Part shown: one piece after another, positions 9,401 through 18,513 of the stretch | How the letters are laid out: the number at the start of each line of letters is the position of its first letter | How positions within the stretch are numbered: position 1 is the stretch's first letter | Virus record (IMG/VR): IMGVR_UViG_3300042472_000152 | Coordinates: 1 to 50,452 of that record | Source of the DNA: a virus | Strand: one strand, 5' to 3' | DNA: 50,452 nt | The notes under the pieces: generated by a model | Seen by the model: the letters and a program-made list of their open reading frames with translations, nothing else | Databases searched by the model: none | What the model was told of the DNA's origin: nothing | Position numbers and translations under genes: made by a program

Positions 9401-12400
9401 AAACGCATTTGCGGGTAAAAGAAGAACTGGCGCAGGAACAAGACAAGCAACTCCCTTTGTTTAGCGAAGAAGCACTGCCGTCCAAAGCGTTAGTCCGGGC
9501 AACACCGGCTACGTTCCAGCGGTTATTGGACAGTAAGACCGTGCAAGAAATGCGCGACCGCGAACAAGAAATTAAAGACCAGAACAAGCAACTGGAAGAA
9601 GCCAACAAAGTACGTGCGTCAATCTCTGAATTGCAGCAGCAAGTTAAAGAACTTACAAAACGCTACGAAATAACACAAGCAGCTAAAAGCATTTTGGCTA
9701 ATAACGAGGCAGTTGAAACCGCCCTTGCAAAATACGGCAAACTGCAAAGCGACCCATATTTTCTCTCAGTTTTGCAACTTGATGTTGCGTCTAAGTCCGA
9801 GGAACATTCACGCCTTGAGGCCGATATTGCTTCACTGACCAAGATGGTTGAGGCGTTGCCTAAGCAAATTAAGACAACACAGGACAACATTAACAAGGAG
9901 ACGCGTAAAGCCGGTACTCCTAGCGAAGCGCTCAAAGCCAGCAAGGTCAAGATTGAAATTTTGCAACGCCAGCAAAAGGTATTGACCGATACGCTCAACA
10001 AGTTGGAAAACCTGCGTAATACGGCAGCTTCTGTAAAAGCAGCCACAGACCACATTGACACAATGATGGCTGTCATTGCTGCACGCCGTGCGCTCGACAG
10101 CATGCGGGGCAGAGAAGTCTCCCGTGAGCAAGTAGTAAGAGCCCAAACCAATTTGCAAACCGCCGTGTTGGCCCGCCGCGCTGCTGAAGAAAACAGCAAA
10201 GCCAAAGACCAGATGCGTGATGTGCGCGACCGCAGCTACGCTACGGCCCGTAAACGGCAAGAGCTATCAGAGCAACGCACCAAAGCGTTTAACGTCTTAT
10301 CCCAATTACCCGCAACGCAGTATCGCAGGTTGACCCCCGAAGAACGCGGCATCATCGAAACGGTTAACCCCGACGAAGTTAAAGATGCCTTGAAGTATGA
10401 GCGCCAGCTAGCGGGCATGAACGTGAAATCCTTGCAGTTGGAGTTGGGGAAACTTGATAAAGCATCTTATGCGCTTGAGGCAAAGATTAAAGAAGCCAAA
10501 ACCAAGTCACAAGGCTATCTTTCTCCGGGCCAAGAACTAGCCATGTACGGCAAGAAAGGTAGTGTATTTACCAAACCTGCTTTTGTTGGTGTTGAAGGCT
10601 TTATCAAGCAGCAAGCAGAACTGGCTGATAAGCGTGACATGTTAGAAACGGAGCTTGCACGCAAAGAAGCAGCGATGACTCCTATAAGCAAGGGCGCTCG
10701 GGGCGAAGTTGCACCTCGTGAAGTCGCAACCACGCGTGCTGCGGAGCAAGCAGAAATTGACGCCGTTATCGAAGCCACCCAAGAGGCAGATAACGTACGG
10801 CAAAACATTGCAGCGCTTGAGGCGCTGTATAAAGAAGAACAGGATGCAGGCCGCCCCAAGAAAGCGCAAGCCGTTGCACAGGACATTATTAAAGCGCGTG
10901 CTGAGTTGGTAGAAGCAGAAAAAAACATGGGGCGTAGCCAGCGTCGGTACGCTGCGCAGCGTAAGGTAGCGGGTGAACCCAGCAAGCTGCGCACGGGTAC
11001 AGAAGAAAGCAAGGCTATTGCCGGTGTAACTAAGCAGACCATAACTGAGCAACGTGTTGAGCCCAAGGTAAGCACCAAAAAAATTATCAGTTCTGCCAAC
11101 GAGATGGCTGCGGAGAAAATTGCAGCAAGCAAGCCCTTGACCAAAAAAGAAGTTAAGGAACTTACGCTCAAACAAAAAGACGAGCTACAGAAACTAGCGT
11201 TTGATAGGGTGCAGACAACAAGCAGCCAAGTAGCTGATGCACAAGCGCGGGTAGATGCTATCAAGCAAGCAATGACTGACTATGCTGCGGGTAAACGCGC
11301 AGCCCCAATCCAAGCCGCAGCGGTTAAGAAAGCCCAAGACGATCTAGCTGCATACAAAAAATCTAACCAGATTGCCCGCCAACAAGCAGGCATATTAGAG
11401 GACGTTGGTACAGTTTCCAAAAAAGAACAAGCCGCAGAAGATGTACCGGAAGTAAAAGGAACCGAGGTTTCAGGCGCGGTTGGGGATGTTTACAACGAAG
11501 GCCCAATTTCAGACGGAGAAAATGCGCCGAGCAAGTTTTACGTTGCGCGTACCACCACACCGCTATCGGAACAGGCTGTTGAGATGGCGCAGGAAGGGCG
11601 TATCCTTGATTTGGCTGCGGAGCTTGCCAAAAACGGTTCTACCCCGGAGATTCGTGCCGCTGCGGCCAAGCTACAACCTTTGTTGTTGCGCACTAAGTTT
11701 ATCGTTGACGAGGGTGTCAACTACAAAGGCGAGTCGGTAGCCGGTCTGTACAACCCTCGGAACAATGCTATTACGATGCACCCGCAGGGGTTGACTGAAG
11801 AAGATGTGTTGCATGAGATGGGCCACGCAGCCACGGACTACGTGTTGCTAGCAGACCCAGCAAAACTGACGGCAGACCAACGCGCTGCGCGTAAGGAGCT
11901 TGAGGCACTACACACCCGCATCACTAAAAGCAACTTGTTTAAGGGTGAGCAGGGCATCGACAGTGTGCGCGAGTTCGCCGCAGAGGTTATATCCAATAAA
12001 GACTTCCGCAGCAAGATTGACTCTGTTGGCAAGCCGACAACACTCTTGCAACAGGTGCTGGGCTTTATCAAGCGCATGTTGGGTATGAAGACCGCGATGT
12101 CTAGCAAAGAAGCACAAGCGCTGGTTGACCGCATACTGGCCCCGTCACGCAAGCTGGCGGCTAGCACAACGCCTAGCGTGTTCCGCAAAGGGGTCGAATA
12201 TAAGTCTGACGATGCACTAACAAAACTGGCAAAGAAAGCGGTTGCGCAAGACAAGACGTTTAAAGAACGGGCCGGGTCGCACATTGGTCTTCAGTTTGAG
12301 ATGGCTGCGGCTGACATGCGTGCTGGCGTAATCAAGGCGCTCAACAACGCCATTAAAGACCCAAAGACTATGGGCAGCACTAAGCTGTTTAACCAAGCTA

Positions 12401-14880
12401 TCTTCAGCATCACCGCTGCCGATCAGCACATGGCAACTACGCAGATGTCGTTATCCAATGGCCCACCCAAAATGGTTAAGGATTCCAAAGGGTACTACTC
12501 GGTCTACAGCAGCATGGAAAATGATGCGGGTCAAATATTTGACGCTGTGCAAGACATACCGGATAGCTACGGGGACGCACAAGCCAAGATGGGCGTAGCC
12601 TCGGTGTACATGATTGCGCAGCGTGCGTTAAACAAAGGTTTGAAAAAGCTGGACATTGGCGCTCTGGGTGTTACCGAACAAGAGTTGCAGGACGCAATGG
12701 CGGCAGCAAACGCTGACCCCAAACTTAAAGCAGCGCTGGAGAATGTGCGCAAGAAATACAACGCGTACAACCGGGGCATGATCGAGTGGCTGTCCTCCCC
12801 ACAGGTGGCGGCTATCTCGCAGGCTGATGCCAAGGCATACCTAAAGGACGAGGACTACGTTCCGTACTACCGCGTGCGTGCTGACGGCACGGCTGAGTTG
12901 GTCTTTGGTGGCGAGAAGACGCTGACCATTGGGGACATCCGCCACCAGCCATACCTTGCTGAGCTAAAAGGCGGCGAGGCCAAGATCATGCCTTTGGACA
13001 AGTCCATCATGCGCAACACCATGCTGCTGGTGACCAAGGGCATGAACAACATGGCGATGAAGAACGTAGGCTACGCCATGCAAGCTGCGGGTGATGGCCT
13101 TGGCCCCATAGGCAAGAACGGCAAGCCGACAAACTTGATGCCTATCAATGTTGGTAAAGGCCCAGACCAAGCCAACGTAATCCGCTGGACGCAAGAACCA
13201 GACCCCAACCGTGAAAACGACAAAGGGGATCGCTATCTGCGTGTGGAGACCAATGACACCTTGTTTGGTGGCATCCCTGCCGAACTGATTATTAAGTCAC
13301 TGGACGGCGCTCACTTGACACTGCCTGCGTTCCTCAAGTGGGGCGGCATTGCTGGCGACCTGCTGCGCTCTGGTATTACGCGTACGCCAATCTACCTAGC
13401 CCGTCAGTTGTTCCGTGACCCGTTTGCAGCTACCGCTACTTCTGGCTTGGACTACGGCCCCATTACCGCCATCTTCAAGGCCAACAAAGAGTTTTTGAAA
13501 ATAGCCGCAGGCAAAAGCGAGACCGGCGCTAAGATGATCGAAAAAGGTTTGCTGCAAAGCGGGCTGTTTGAGGGTGATGTTGCAAACATGTCCAAGATTG
13601 CCTTGCAGTTAGCAAGCGGCAAATCGCAAAGCACCATAGACCGCGTGCTTGCCGGAGCCGACAGACTGGCACTGCAAGCCGATGCAGCTACCCGTACGTT
13701 GATCTACGACAACGCCATCAAAAACGGCCTGTCCGAAGCAGAAGCTGACTATGCGGTGCGGGAGTCGATGAACTTCTCCAAGCGCGGGTTGTCGCCCACT
13801 GTGCAGTACGCCAGCCGCATGATACCGTTCTTCAATGCGCAGATACAAGGCTTGAGCGTTCTGGTCAAAGCAGCCACGGGCAACATGCCCGCCGAAGATG
13901 TACTGAAGATTAAGCGTAAGTTTGCCAACAACGCCATGATGCTTACCGGCTTCGGTCTTGCATACGCGATGGCAATGGATGACGATGAGTACTACAAAAA
14001 TGCCAAGCCAAGGGATAGGTACAGCAACTTCTTCGTACCCCTGCCGGGTGTGGATGAGCCGCTCAAGCTACCAATCCCGTACGAGTTCGGTTTCTTCTTC
14101 TCCGCTGGCGTGGCTATGGCGGACGCTATCAAGGGCGAGGTGGACACACCCCAACAACTGCGTGCAATCAAGGACATGTTTGTGGGCGCTATCCCCGGCG
14201 CTAGCAGCAACTTTGTGCCCCAGCTTGTCAAGCCGCTGGCCGAGGTGTATGCCAACAAGAGCTTCTTCAGCGGCACGCCGTTGGAGTCGGCACGACTGGA
14301 GAAACTAGCGCCTGAAGCGCGGTACAACGCCCACACAACAGAAGTTGCTAAGTGGATGGCTACGATGGTTCCGGGGCTCTCGCCTATCCAGATCGAGCAC
14401 ATCGTGTCGGGGTACTTAGGCCAAATACCTTTGATGGTGCTTGCATCAACCAATGAGATGTTCCGCGAAGACAAGGAAGAGCCCACCCGCAAGCTATCAG
14501 AGATGCCGCTAATTGGCAGTTCTTTCCAACGTAAGTACGGCGGTGAGGAAGCCGATGTGGTGTACAAACTAGCCAACGATGCAATGGAAGCCAAGCGCAC
14601 GTTTGACAACTACCGCAAGACCGGCAAGCTTGAAGATGCCAAGGAGTTCCTTGCTGACAACCGCGCCGAGATTATGGTTGCACCGCTGGCAGCGCAGTAC
14701 CAGAAGATTATGGGGGCGCTGCGCAAGCAAGAGGAAGTTATTCGGAACTCCAACGCTTCATCTGACGCCAAGGAAAAACGAATTGATGCCTTGAACGAGC
14801 AGCGCCAGCTACAGTCCGAGCGTTACCTTAAAGCCATCAGGCGGGCCGAGGCGGCAGACGGTAGAACCACACCCCAGTAA
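6403..14880 (+). CDS. Giant polyvalent virion protein with HExxH metallopeptidase motif
   Basis: The reading frame is open from a TTG at 6370, but the ATG at 6403 has an AAGGA site six bases upstream and is preferred, giving 2825 residues. Residues about 110-155 are an Ala/Gly-rich hydrophobic segment. Residues about 1030-1530 are charged coiled coil. A zinc-peptidase motif HEMGH lies at residues 1804-1808, with a downstream REFAAEV that can supply the third ligand. Residues about 2345-2575 (containing NFSKRGLSPTVQYASRMIP and PFFNAQIQG) resemble the LPD38 domain of large polyvalent phage proteins. Such proteins are packaged and injected with the DNA. I infer that this one is ejected early and carries a protease activity. 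It is the last gene of the late arm. Confidence 0.85.
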   Translation: MAQGVQLPDGSAVAVRPGETPQDAYNRAKQMYPDAFAAKTPEEQPKSGFMPALKAGFSSLKEDVAGLAGRAGIMDLPAAEKYIAEQKAYQKKTFAPTQESFLEAPFANIKELAGGSLPYMVAPVLAGAAAPAASALGAGAGLATAAGLGATALTSAGQFTGSNISRQMDTGKKLGETDLGAAALAAIPQAALDTISLRMIPGMGRLFEGAGLNISKEAARDLAKEGLKKTAADYVLTTGKTMTVEGLTEAGQQVFERMQAGLNLTDPSARAEYFDNFIGGAVLGGILAPVGRRAERGAEQGRFDKQQREEQKAQADAARVEQEKLDATTLAQKQTPEYAQQAEKAYRDAEAYKVSLQEKMHKAPKGQKLNEDQKQDNRETQQALNEHATVLKDANKEYRQFRQFLPKEPAPPLGEDTTQFQQRDMFGNLPVPKAPELDLQGEEIGRTGTAEDVLAREKQDSLYGPDSRQAQLQQTFDMYDATVGNRGKANAAETLLAENDPRQQARMLEQLVAQYQNQLQDASPQEIIALAPQYNQANAALAEARKAVEAMPKPVEAQLAKLHQKLGVAKEKGDVPAAAKLSQSILDLEQQAVPVTQQQIEMQPFKSTVTEGVPGLSVRRRLIGNTPEVNLGVEEQEADLAAQQAQAEAQYLAQGEDNARINRLYPETSALQRIAQRPTGAISTSPQFDMFGTEPQTGASAAINQVKKGLTGGEELPTAPETKAQQPQRGGPAPFNLYARQEGTAEPVTAESLRDRVNQLQLREDLSDEAYAFLRRANVNIGDKDTAIGKEASLHTLLDEQLGKIERGEEGVYGEGTPTKAPQVSPRGGEAEGAMAEALRESGAVLPSSITAPATSVTTPTAAERVSSTFGGKKYDLSSSEAAQALAKARRAKYEEGVATGLSPNEAARRASLVTQEEAVEGVMTGAGPTAVGVRARPETTSGMNADQALKAAIAANPEAAQQADVQKMARELQAAGTMRGPTSKAQAKAKPLSLPRELETHLRVKEELAQEQDKQLPLFSEEALPSKALVRATPATFQRLLDSKTVQEMRDREQEIKDQNKQLEEANKVRASISELQQQVKELTKRYEITQAAKSILANNEAVETALAKYGKLQSDPYFLSVLQLDVASKSEEHSRLEADIASLTKMVEALPKQIKTTQDNINKETRKAGTPSEALKASKVKIEILQRQQKVLTDTLNKLENLRNTAASVKAATDHIDTMMAVIAARRALDSMRGREVSREQVVRAQTNLQTAVLARRAAEENSKAKDQMRDVRDRSYATARKRQELSEQRTKAFNVLSQLPATQYRRLTPEERGIIETVNPDEVKDALKYERQLAGMNVKSLQLELGKLDKASYALEAKIKEAKTKSQGYLSPGQELAMYGKKGSVFTKPAFVGVEGFIKQQAELADKRDMLETELARKEAAMTPISKGARGEVAPREVATTRAAEQAEIDAVIEATQEADNVRQNIAALEALYKEEQDAGRPKKAQAVAQDIIKARAELVEAEKNMGRSQRRYAAQRKVAGEPSKLRTGTEESKAIAGVTKQTITEQRVEPKVSTKKIISSANEMAAEKIAASKPLTKKEVKELTLKQKDELQKLAFDRVQTTSSQVADAQARVDAIKQAMTDYAAGKRAAPIQAAAVKKAQDDLAAYKKSNQIARQQAGILEDVGTVSKKEQAAEDVPEVKGTEVSGAVGDVYNEGPISDGENAPSKFYVARTTTPLSEQAVEMAQEGRILDLAAELAKNGSTPEIRAAAAKLQPLLLRTKFIVDEGVNYKGESVAGLYNPRNNAITMHPQGLTEEDVLHEMGHAATDYVLLADPAKLTADQRAARKELEALHTRITKSNLFKGEQGIDSVREFAAEVISNKDFRSKIDSVGKPTTLLQQVLGFIKRMLGMKTAMSSKEAQALVDRILAPSRKLAASTTPSVFRKGVEYKSDDALTKLAKKAVAQDKTFKERAGSHIGLQFEMAAADMRAGVIKALNNAIKDPKTMGSTKLFNQAIFSITAADQHMATTQMSLSNGPPKMVKDSKGYYSVYSSMENDAGQIFDAVQDIPDSYGDAQAKMGVASVYMIAQRALNKGLKKLDIGALGVTEQELQDAMAAANADPKLKAALENVRKKYNAYNRGMIEWLSSPQVAAISQADAKAYLKDEDYVPYYRVRADGTAELVFGGEKTLTIGDIRHQPYLAELKGGEAKIMPLDKSIMRNTMLLVTKGMNNMAMKNVGYAMQAAGDGLGPIGKNGKPTNLMPINVGKGPDQANVIRWTQEPDPNRENDKGDRYLRVETNDTLFGGIPAELIIKSLDGAHLTLPAFLKWGGIAGDLLRSGITRTPIYLARQLFRDPFAATATSGLDYGPITAIFKANKEFLKIAAGKSETGAKMIEKGLLQSGLFEGDVANMSKIALQLASGKSQSTIDRVLAGADRLALQADAATRTLIYDNAIKNGLSEAEADYAVRESMNFSKRGLSPTVQYASRMIPFFNAQIQGLSVLVKAATGNMPAEDVLKIKRKFANNAMMLTGFGLAYAMAMDDDEYYKNAKPRDRYSNFFVPLPGVDEPLKLPIPYEFGFFFSAGVAMADAIKGEVDTPQQLRAIKDMFVGAIPGASSNFVPQLVKPLAEVYANKSFFSGTPLESARLEKLAPEARYNAHTTEVAKWMATMVPGLSPIQIEHIVSGYLGQIPLMVLASTNEMFREDKEEPTRKLSEMPLIGSSFQRKYGGEEADVVYKLANDAMEAKRTFDNYRKTGKLEDAKEFLADNRAEIMVAPLAAQYQKIMGALRKQEEVIRNSNASSDAKEKRIDALNEQRQLQSERYLKAIRRAEAADGRTTPQ

Positions 14881-15002
14881 ACCCCTTGCGGATGGCGGGT
14901 TGGGCTCGGGCATCGAACAGGCGCAGGTCAAGCGCCCGTTTCAGTCCTTGTGTGCGGATAGGTTCGGGGTCGAGGCAGGGGACAAAAAACCCCTGCCCCC
15001 GC
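14881..15002. terminator. Convergent intergenic region with candidate bidirectional hairpin
   Basis: This 122-bp gap separates the two convergent arms. A perfect 8-bp stem, GGCAGGGG (14974-14981) with CCCCTGCC (14990-14997), encloses an A-rich 8-nt loop. On the plus strand a TCTTTTT run follows about ten bases later. No U-tract directly follows on either strand, so termination is plausible because of position but is not textbook. Confidence 0.5.
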
Positions 15003-17954
15003 TCAGTCTTTTTCCACGGATAAATGATTTTCAAGTTCTTCATTTATCGGCCTCGTTATCCGCATAACTGCCGTACGCAGCGGTGGGCCACCTGTCTTAG
15101 ACATCAGGTCTTTGCGGGGCATGTACTTCACGGCAAACAGCTTCTCCAGTTCCTCCTTGAACTCAGCGTAACCAAAGTTCATGGTGGCGCAGAACGAGCG
15201 TAGCACGCGCTCCTCAATGTAAAAGTCCGTGTACCCCTCCATAGCGCCGTTCTCCACCCGGCCCTTGACCTCCTTACGGGTGGTGCTCTTGTCGATGCTA
15301 CCGCCGTCCCCCATCTGCGCCAAGACGCCACCGGAAGTGCCGTAGTTAACCACCACAAACTGGCCCCAGCTTTCACGGATAAACTCGTTAAGCACATCCT
15401 CGGTGCTGCGTTTGTTGCCCCGTATAGCTATGCGTTGATACTCAATGCGCTTGCGGTATGCATCAATGATCTTATCCAAAGGCAGGTTGACCAGCCCCGT
15501 ATGCGCGTCACCCATAATGATGCCAGCGGCTATGTTGCAGCCAACACTTCCTATCCAATAACGCTCGTCGTTGGTAGCGCCGTACTCAACGTGCATCTTG
15601 CGCACAATGTCAGGCACAAGCTCTTTTAAAAGGGGCACGTTCTTGGCAAAGAAATCAGCCAACACCTCACCCGCTACGGCGTAGTTGTGGGACAGGGACT
15701 TGATTGTCTCAATCTCCTCGGGGCTCCATGTCAGGATGTCGTTCATGCGGAACTCGATCAAGCGGCGAAGCTCACCCTCTGCGCCCACCTTGCGTGCCCC
15801 GGTCAGGCTGTCCACCACGTAGGTGTTTGATGACATAAGGGCATGCCCCGCCCATGTCGAGTTGTTCAGACGCTCCTTGTTAGCGCCGGACTCCATGCGC
15901 TCCTTGCCGCGTCCCTCAGTCATGTCCAGCAGGAACTCGGAAAACCACTCAGGCGCTTCACGATTTTTGGAAGTGATCTCGTCGGTCACCAAGGGCAGGC
16001 TGTGCAGCAGGCCAAGGCGTTGCTGCATGGCGACCATCGAGGTACTCTTACCAGTGCGGTAATGCGCTGGATGCCCCCAAATAGATGCCGCCGCCTCAAG
16101 CGCCAGCGACTTGCCAGTACCCGAAGCCCGTGCTGCGCAGTGGTACGTCATCCCATACAGACCCGTAAAACGCATCAGCGGGGAGCCAGCACCGGCAAGG
16201 AAAACTGCCAAGATGTCATACATCTCACGGCGTATCAACATGTTAATACACGCCTGCCACCCCTCCAGCGTGCCGGTAGGTTTGGTGTTGTTGACGATGT
16301 TCTCCAGCCCCGCCATAGGCACTTCAATTGGCGCACCCTTGGAGTAGATGCGCCCAGCAAAGACAAAGGTGTCATCGTTTTGCCAGCCATAGCTTTCGGG
16401 AACACGTACGGGAGATTTTTCACTGCTCATTTTTTCAACACTGGCCCGTATGTAATGGAATAAATTAACGTCATTCAGAGCGCCAAAGGTAGCCAGCACG
16501 TTTTGATTGGCAAGACTCTTTAGCGTTTCCTCTTTGCTGACGACAGACTTTTGGGGCAGCGTGACTGTCTGCCCGCCATCGGGGCGCAGGGCTATCATGT
16601 GGATGGTGTGCTCTTTGTTCGTGACCAAAATGTCCACAGGAAACAAGTCATACGCCAGCAGCATGATTTTGCGCTGCACCTTATTGCCGTTGGCGTCCTC
16701 GTCATCCTTGACAACGAACACACCACCGTTTGCGCCGTAGGAGTAACCCCTTGGCGGTTCTGGGCGCAGCACTTGGCGCACCTCATCGGACACCGCAGGC
16801 CCGGCAATTTCTACCTGCTTAGCCTCATTGGACAGCGCTACATCCCGACCAAGGGCTAAGGGGTTGGTGATCTTGCCCCAGTGCTTGCAGGAGACGCACA
16901 CGCCGGGGTTCTCTGAATCAAATTTGGTACAGGGGTATGGCCCTTTGATCTCAGCCAGCTTCCTGTGCATCCGGTCTTCGTCGTACGGGTGCAGCCCACT
17001 GAGCCATGCCGCCGCCTTCTCCCCGTCCACGCACTTCTTGGCAATGCTCAAATGCGCCCGCCACAGCGGCTCCATGCCGTCCTCATCAGCGTGCTCAGCG
17101 TAGTACCGAAGCTGATCGCAACCCTGCCCAGCCTTGGTAGCCTTAAAGATATTGCCAAACTTGGTCACGCTGTTGGCGTAAAGCTGCACCGCTGTGGGTT
17201 TACCCTCCTTGGTAGGGCGCTGCCCCGGTAGTACCAGCGCGTTGCTTGGCGCCACTGTCTTGACCGCGTAGGTTGTGCCGATCAGGTTGCGTTCGACCAA
17301 CGCCCGGATGTCCGCAAAGTCGAAGTGATCGCCCGCATTTTTAAACTTGACGTTGGTAACTTCGCGTACTTTTTTGTTGTTCTTGATGCCGGTATTGATC
17401 GTGTCAAAGACACGCAGCACCCTTGAGGCATCTGCCGTAATCGTTTGGTCAATGTCCAGCTTCTTTTGAAAGCACAGGCGCTTGAACCCCTCGGCCACGG
17501 GCTTCCACTCGTTGATGTCCACGGCTTCTTTGAACGGCCAGTATGCATGCACACCACCGCCCGATGCCACCAGCCAAGGGCTACCCAGCCCGGACAGCCC
17601 GACCTCTTCGGCAAAATGCATGATGGCCTGTGCCGCAGCCTGCGCTGACGGGTACGCCTTGGACTTAATTACGCCATCCGCATCCGGGATGTCCTTTGGG
17701 TGGTTGCAGTCCACATCGACTGCTATGCAGCGCACCATCTGCACATTGGTTGCAAGGCGGCGATCTAAGTCCCCGAACGTGCCCAGCGCAAAGTAAACAT
17801 CCAGCCCCCGCTGTTTCCACGCGTTTATCTTTGGCAGCGCTTGCTCCAATGTCTCTACAAAAAAATGCTCCTTGTTCTTTGATAGTTCAACAACACAGTA
17901 CCTACCATTTCCGGGGGGTGGCAGTACCTCCGCTAGAAACTCAAGCGGTTCCAT
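15003..17954 (-). CDS. Primase-helicase fusion (PrimPol-like domain plus DUF927-like ATPase)
   Basis: A 983-residue replication protein with AAGGA before its ATG. The N-terminal domain has a primase-polymerase signature: an acidic VDVDCNHP near residue 77 and SGGGVHAYWPF near residue 128, the expected DxD and sxH elements of archaeo-eukaryotic-type primases. A CVSCKHWG cysteine pair lies between the two domains. The C-terminal half carries a Walker A ARASGTGKS near residue 613 and a Walker B-like LPLVTDEI near residue 655, resembling DUF927/bacterial primase-helicase ATPases. It probably unwinds DNA and synthesises primers for the family A polymerase encoded upstream in the same arm. It is the last gene before the convergent terminator region. 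Domain calls are from motifs only. Confidence 0.85.
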   Translation of the reverse strand: MEPLEFLAEVLPPPGNGRYCVVELSKNKEHFFVETLEQALPKINAWKQRGLDVYFALGTFGDLDRRLATNVQMVRCIAVDVDCNHPKDIPDADGVIKSKAYPSAQAAAQAIMHFAEEVGLSGLGSPWLVASGGGVHAYWPFKEAVDINEWKPVAEGFKRLCFQKKLDIDQTITADASRVLRVFDTINTGIKNNKKVREVTNVKFKNAGDHFDFADIRALVERNLIGTTYAVKTVAPSNALVLPGQRPTKEGKPTAVQLYANSVTKFGNIFKATKAGQGCDQLRYYAEHADEDGMEPLWRAHLSIAKKCVDGEKAAAWLSGLHPYDEDRMHRKLAEIKGPYPCTKFDSENPGVCVSCKHWGKITNPLALGRDVALSNEAKQVEIAGPAVSDEVRQVLRPEPPRGYSYGANGGVFVVKDDEDANGNKVQRKIMLLAYDLFPVDILVTNKEHTIHMIALRPDGGQTVTLPQKSVVSKEETLKSLANQNVLATFGALNDVNLFHYIRASVEKMSSEKSPVRVPESYGWQNDDTFVFAGRIYSKGAPIEVPMAGLENIVNNTKPTGTLEGWQACINMLIRREMYDILAVFLAGAGSPLMRFTGLYGMTYHCAARASGTGKSLALEAAASIWGHPAHYRTGKSTSMVAMQQRLGLLHSLPLVTDEITSKNREAPEWFSEFLLDMTEGRGKERMESGANKERLNNSTWAGHALMSSNTYVVDSLTGARKVGAEGELRRLIEFRMNDILTWSPEEIETIKSLSHNYAVAGEVLADFFAKNVPLLKELVPDIVRKMHVEYGATNDERYWIGSVGCNIAAGIIMGDAHTGLVNLPLDKIIDAYRKRIEYQRIAIRGNKRSTEDVLNEFIRESWGQFVVVNYGTSGGVLAQMGDGGSIDKSTTRKEVKGRVENGAMEGYTDFYIEERVLRSFCATMNFGYAEFKEELEKLFAVKYMPRKDLMSKTGGPPLRTAVMRITRPINEELENHLSVEKD

Positions 17955-17974
17955 AGGTATCCTTGGGAAATGGT

Positions 17975-18151
17975 TTAAGACAGGTCGAGTTCTAACTGGG
18001 CGGGGTCTTTGGTTTCGGTTTCAATCCAGTCCTTGTCTGTGCGGCGCAGCAACTCTGCTACCCACGCAGCGGATAACTCGTTGGGTTTGGTGATGTAAAT
18101 CAGGCGCTCAAGCTCAGCGTTTGTCAGGGTTTGAGGTTGTATTCTTTGCAT
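17975..18151 (-). CDS. Hypothetical small protein
   Basis: A 58-residue protein using the ATG at 18151, which has GGAGAA five bases upstream; a longer in-frame TTG start four codons earlier is less likely. It begins MQRIQPQTLTNAELERLIYI and ends in an acidic LELDLS. It overlaps the end of the HTH gene by 28 bp and lies 20 bp before the primase-helicase, so it is co-transcribed. The NAELERLIYITKP helix and compact size suggest a regulatory or accessory protein. No known domain is recognised. Confidence 0.65.
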   Translation of the reverse strand: MQRIQPQTLTNAELERLIYITKPNELSAAWVAELLRRTDKDWIETETKDPAQLELDLS

Positions 18152-18402
18152 ATTGTTCTCCAAGCCACATCAGCAGTTGCGGACGTAGACATTATTTTTA
18201 AAAGGAATTCGACACGAGTTTGGTATGCAACAAAAATGTCCTTACCGGCAAACCAGTTGTACACAGTTTGGCGGGTGACACCTAGCGCGTAGGCAATTTT
18301 CGTAACGGGGAAGTCAAGGTGCACAGCCCAACGCCCAAGCTGGTTGCCCGGCGTCTTAGGCGAGGATGCCACCAAGTCAATGATTTTTTGTGAGTAGGCC
18401 AT
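18124..18402 (-). CDS. Helix-turn-helix DNA-binding protein
   Basis: About 92 residues if translation starts at MAYSQKIIDLVASSP (ATG at 18402). The frame stays open to 18450 with another ATG, and neither has a strong ribosome site. The segment FPVTKIAYALGVTRQTVYNWFAG is a clear helix-turn-helix in which GVTRQTVYNWF is the recognition helix. The upstream ASSPKTPGNQLGRWAV is shared by a phage family I recognise as uncharacterised HTH proteins. It lies in the replication arm between the ssDNA-binding-like protein and a small protein. It is a candidate regulator of the early promoters that carry the 16-bp operator-like sites, but that link is inference. Confidence 0.75.
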   Translation of the reverse strand: MAYSQKIIDLVASSPKTPGNQLGRWAVHLDFPVTKIAYALGVTRQTVYNWFAGKDIFVAYQTRVEFLLKIMSTSATADVAWRTICKEYNLKP

Positions 18403-18513
18403 AGCATTTCTAAAAAGGTGGGGGTACTCGCTGCGACTGGAGGCTGGCATCAGGTTAATCCGGTCGTCACCGACCTGCGATACCTCACAGCATCCGCTTT
18501 CCCCCCGATTTAA

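Noticed and set aside
10515-11264. 249-residue minus-strand ORF inside the giant gene
   Set aside because: Antisense shadow of the coiled-coil region; Ser/Ala/Cys-rich, with no ribosome site.
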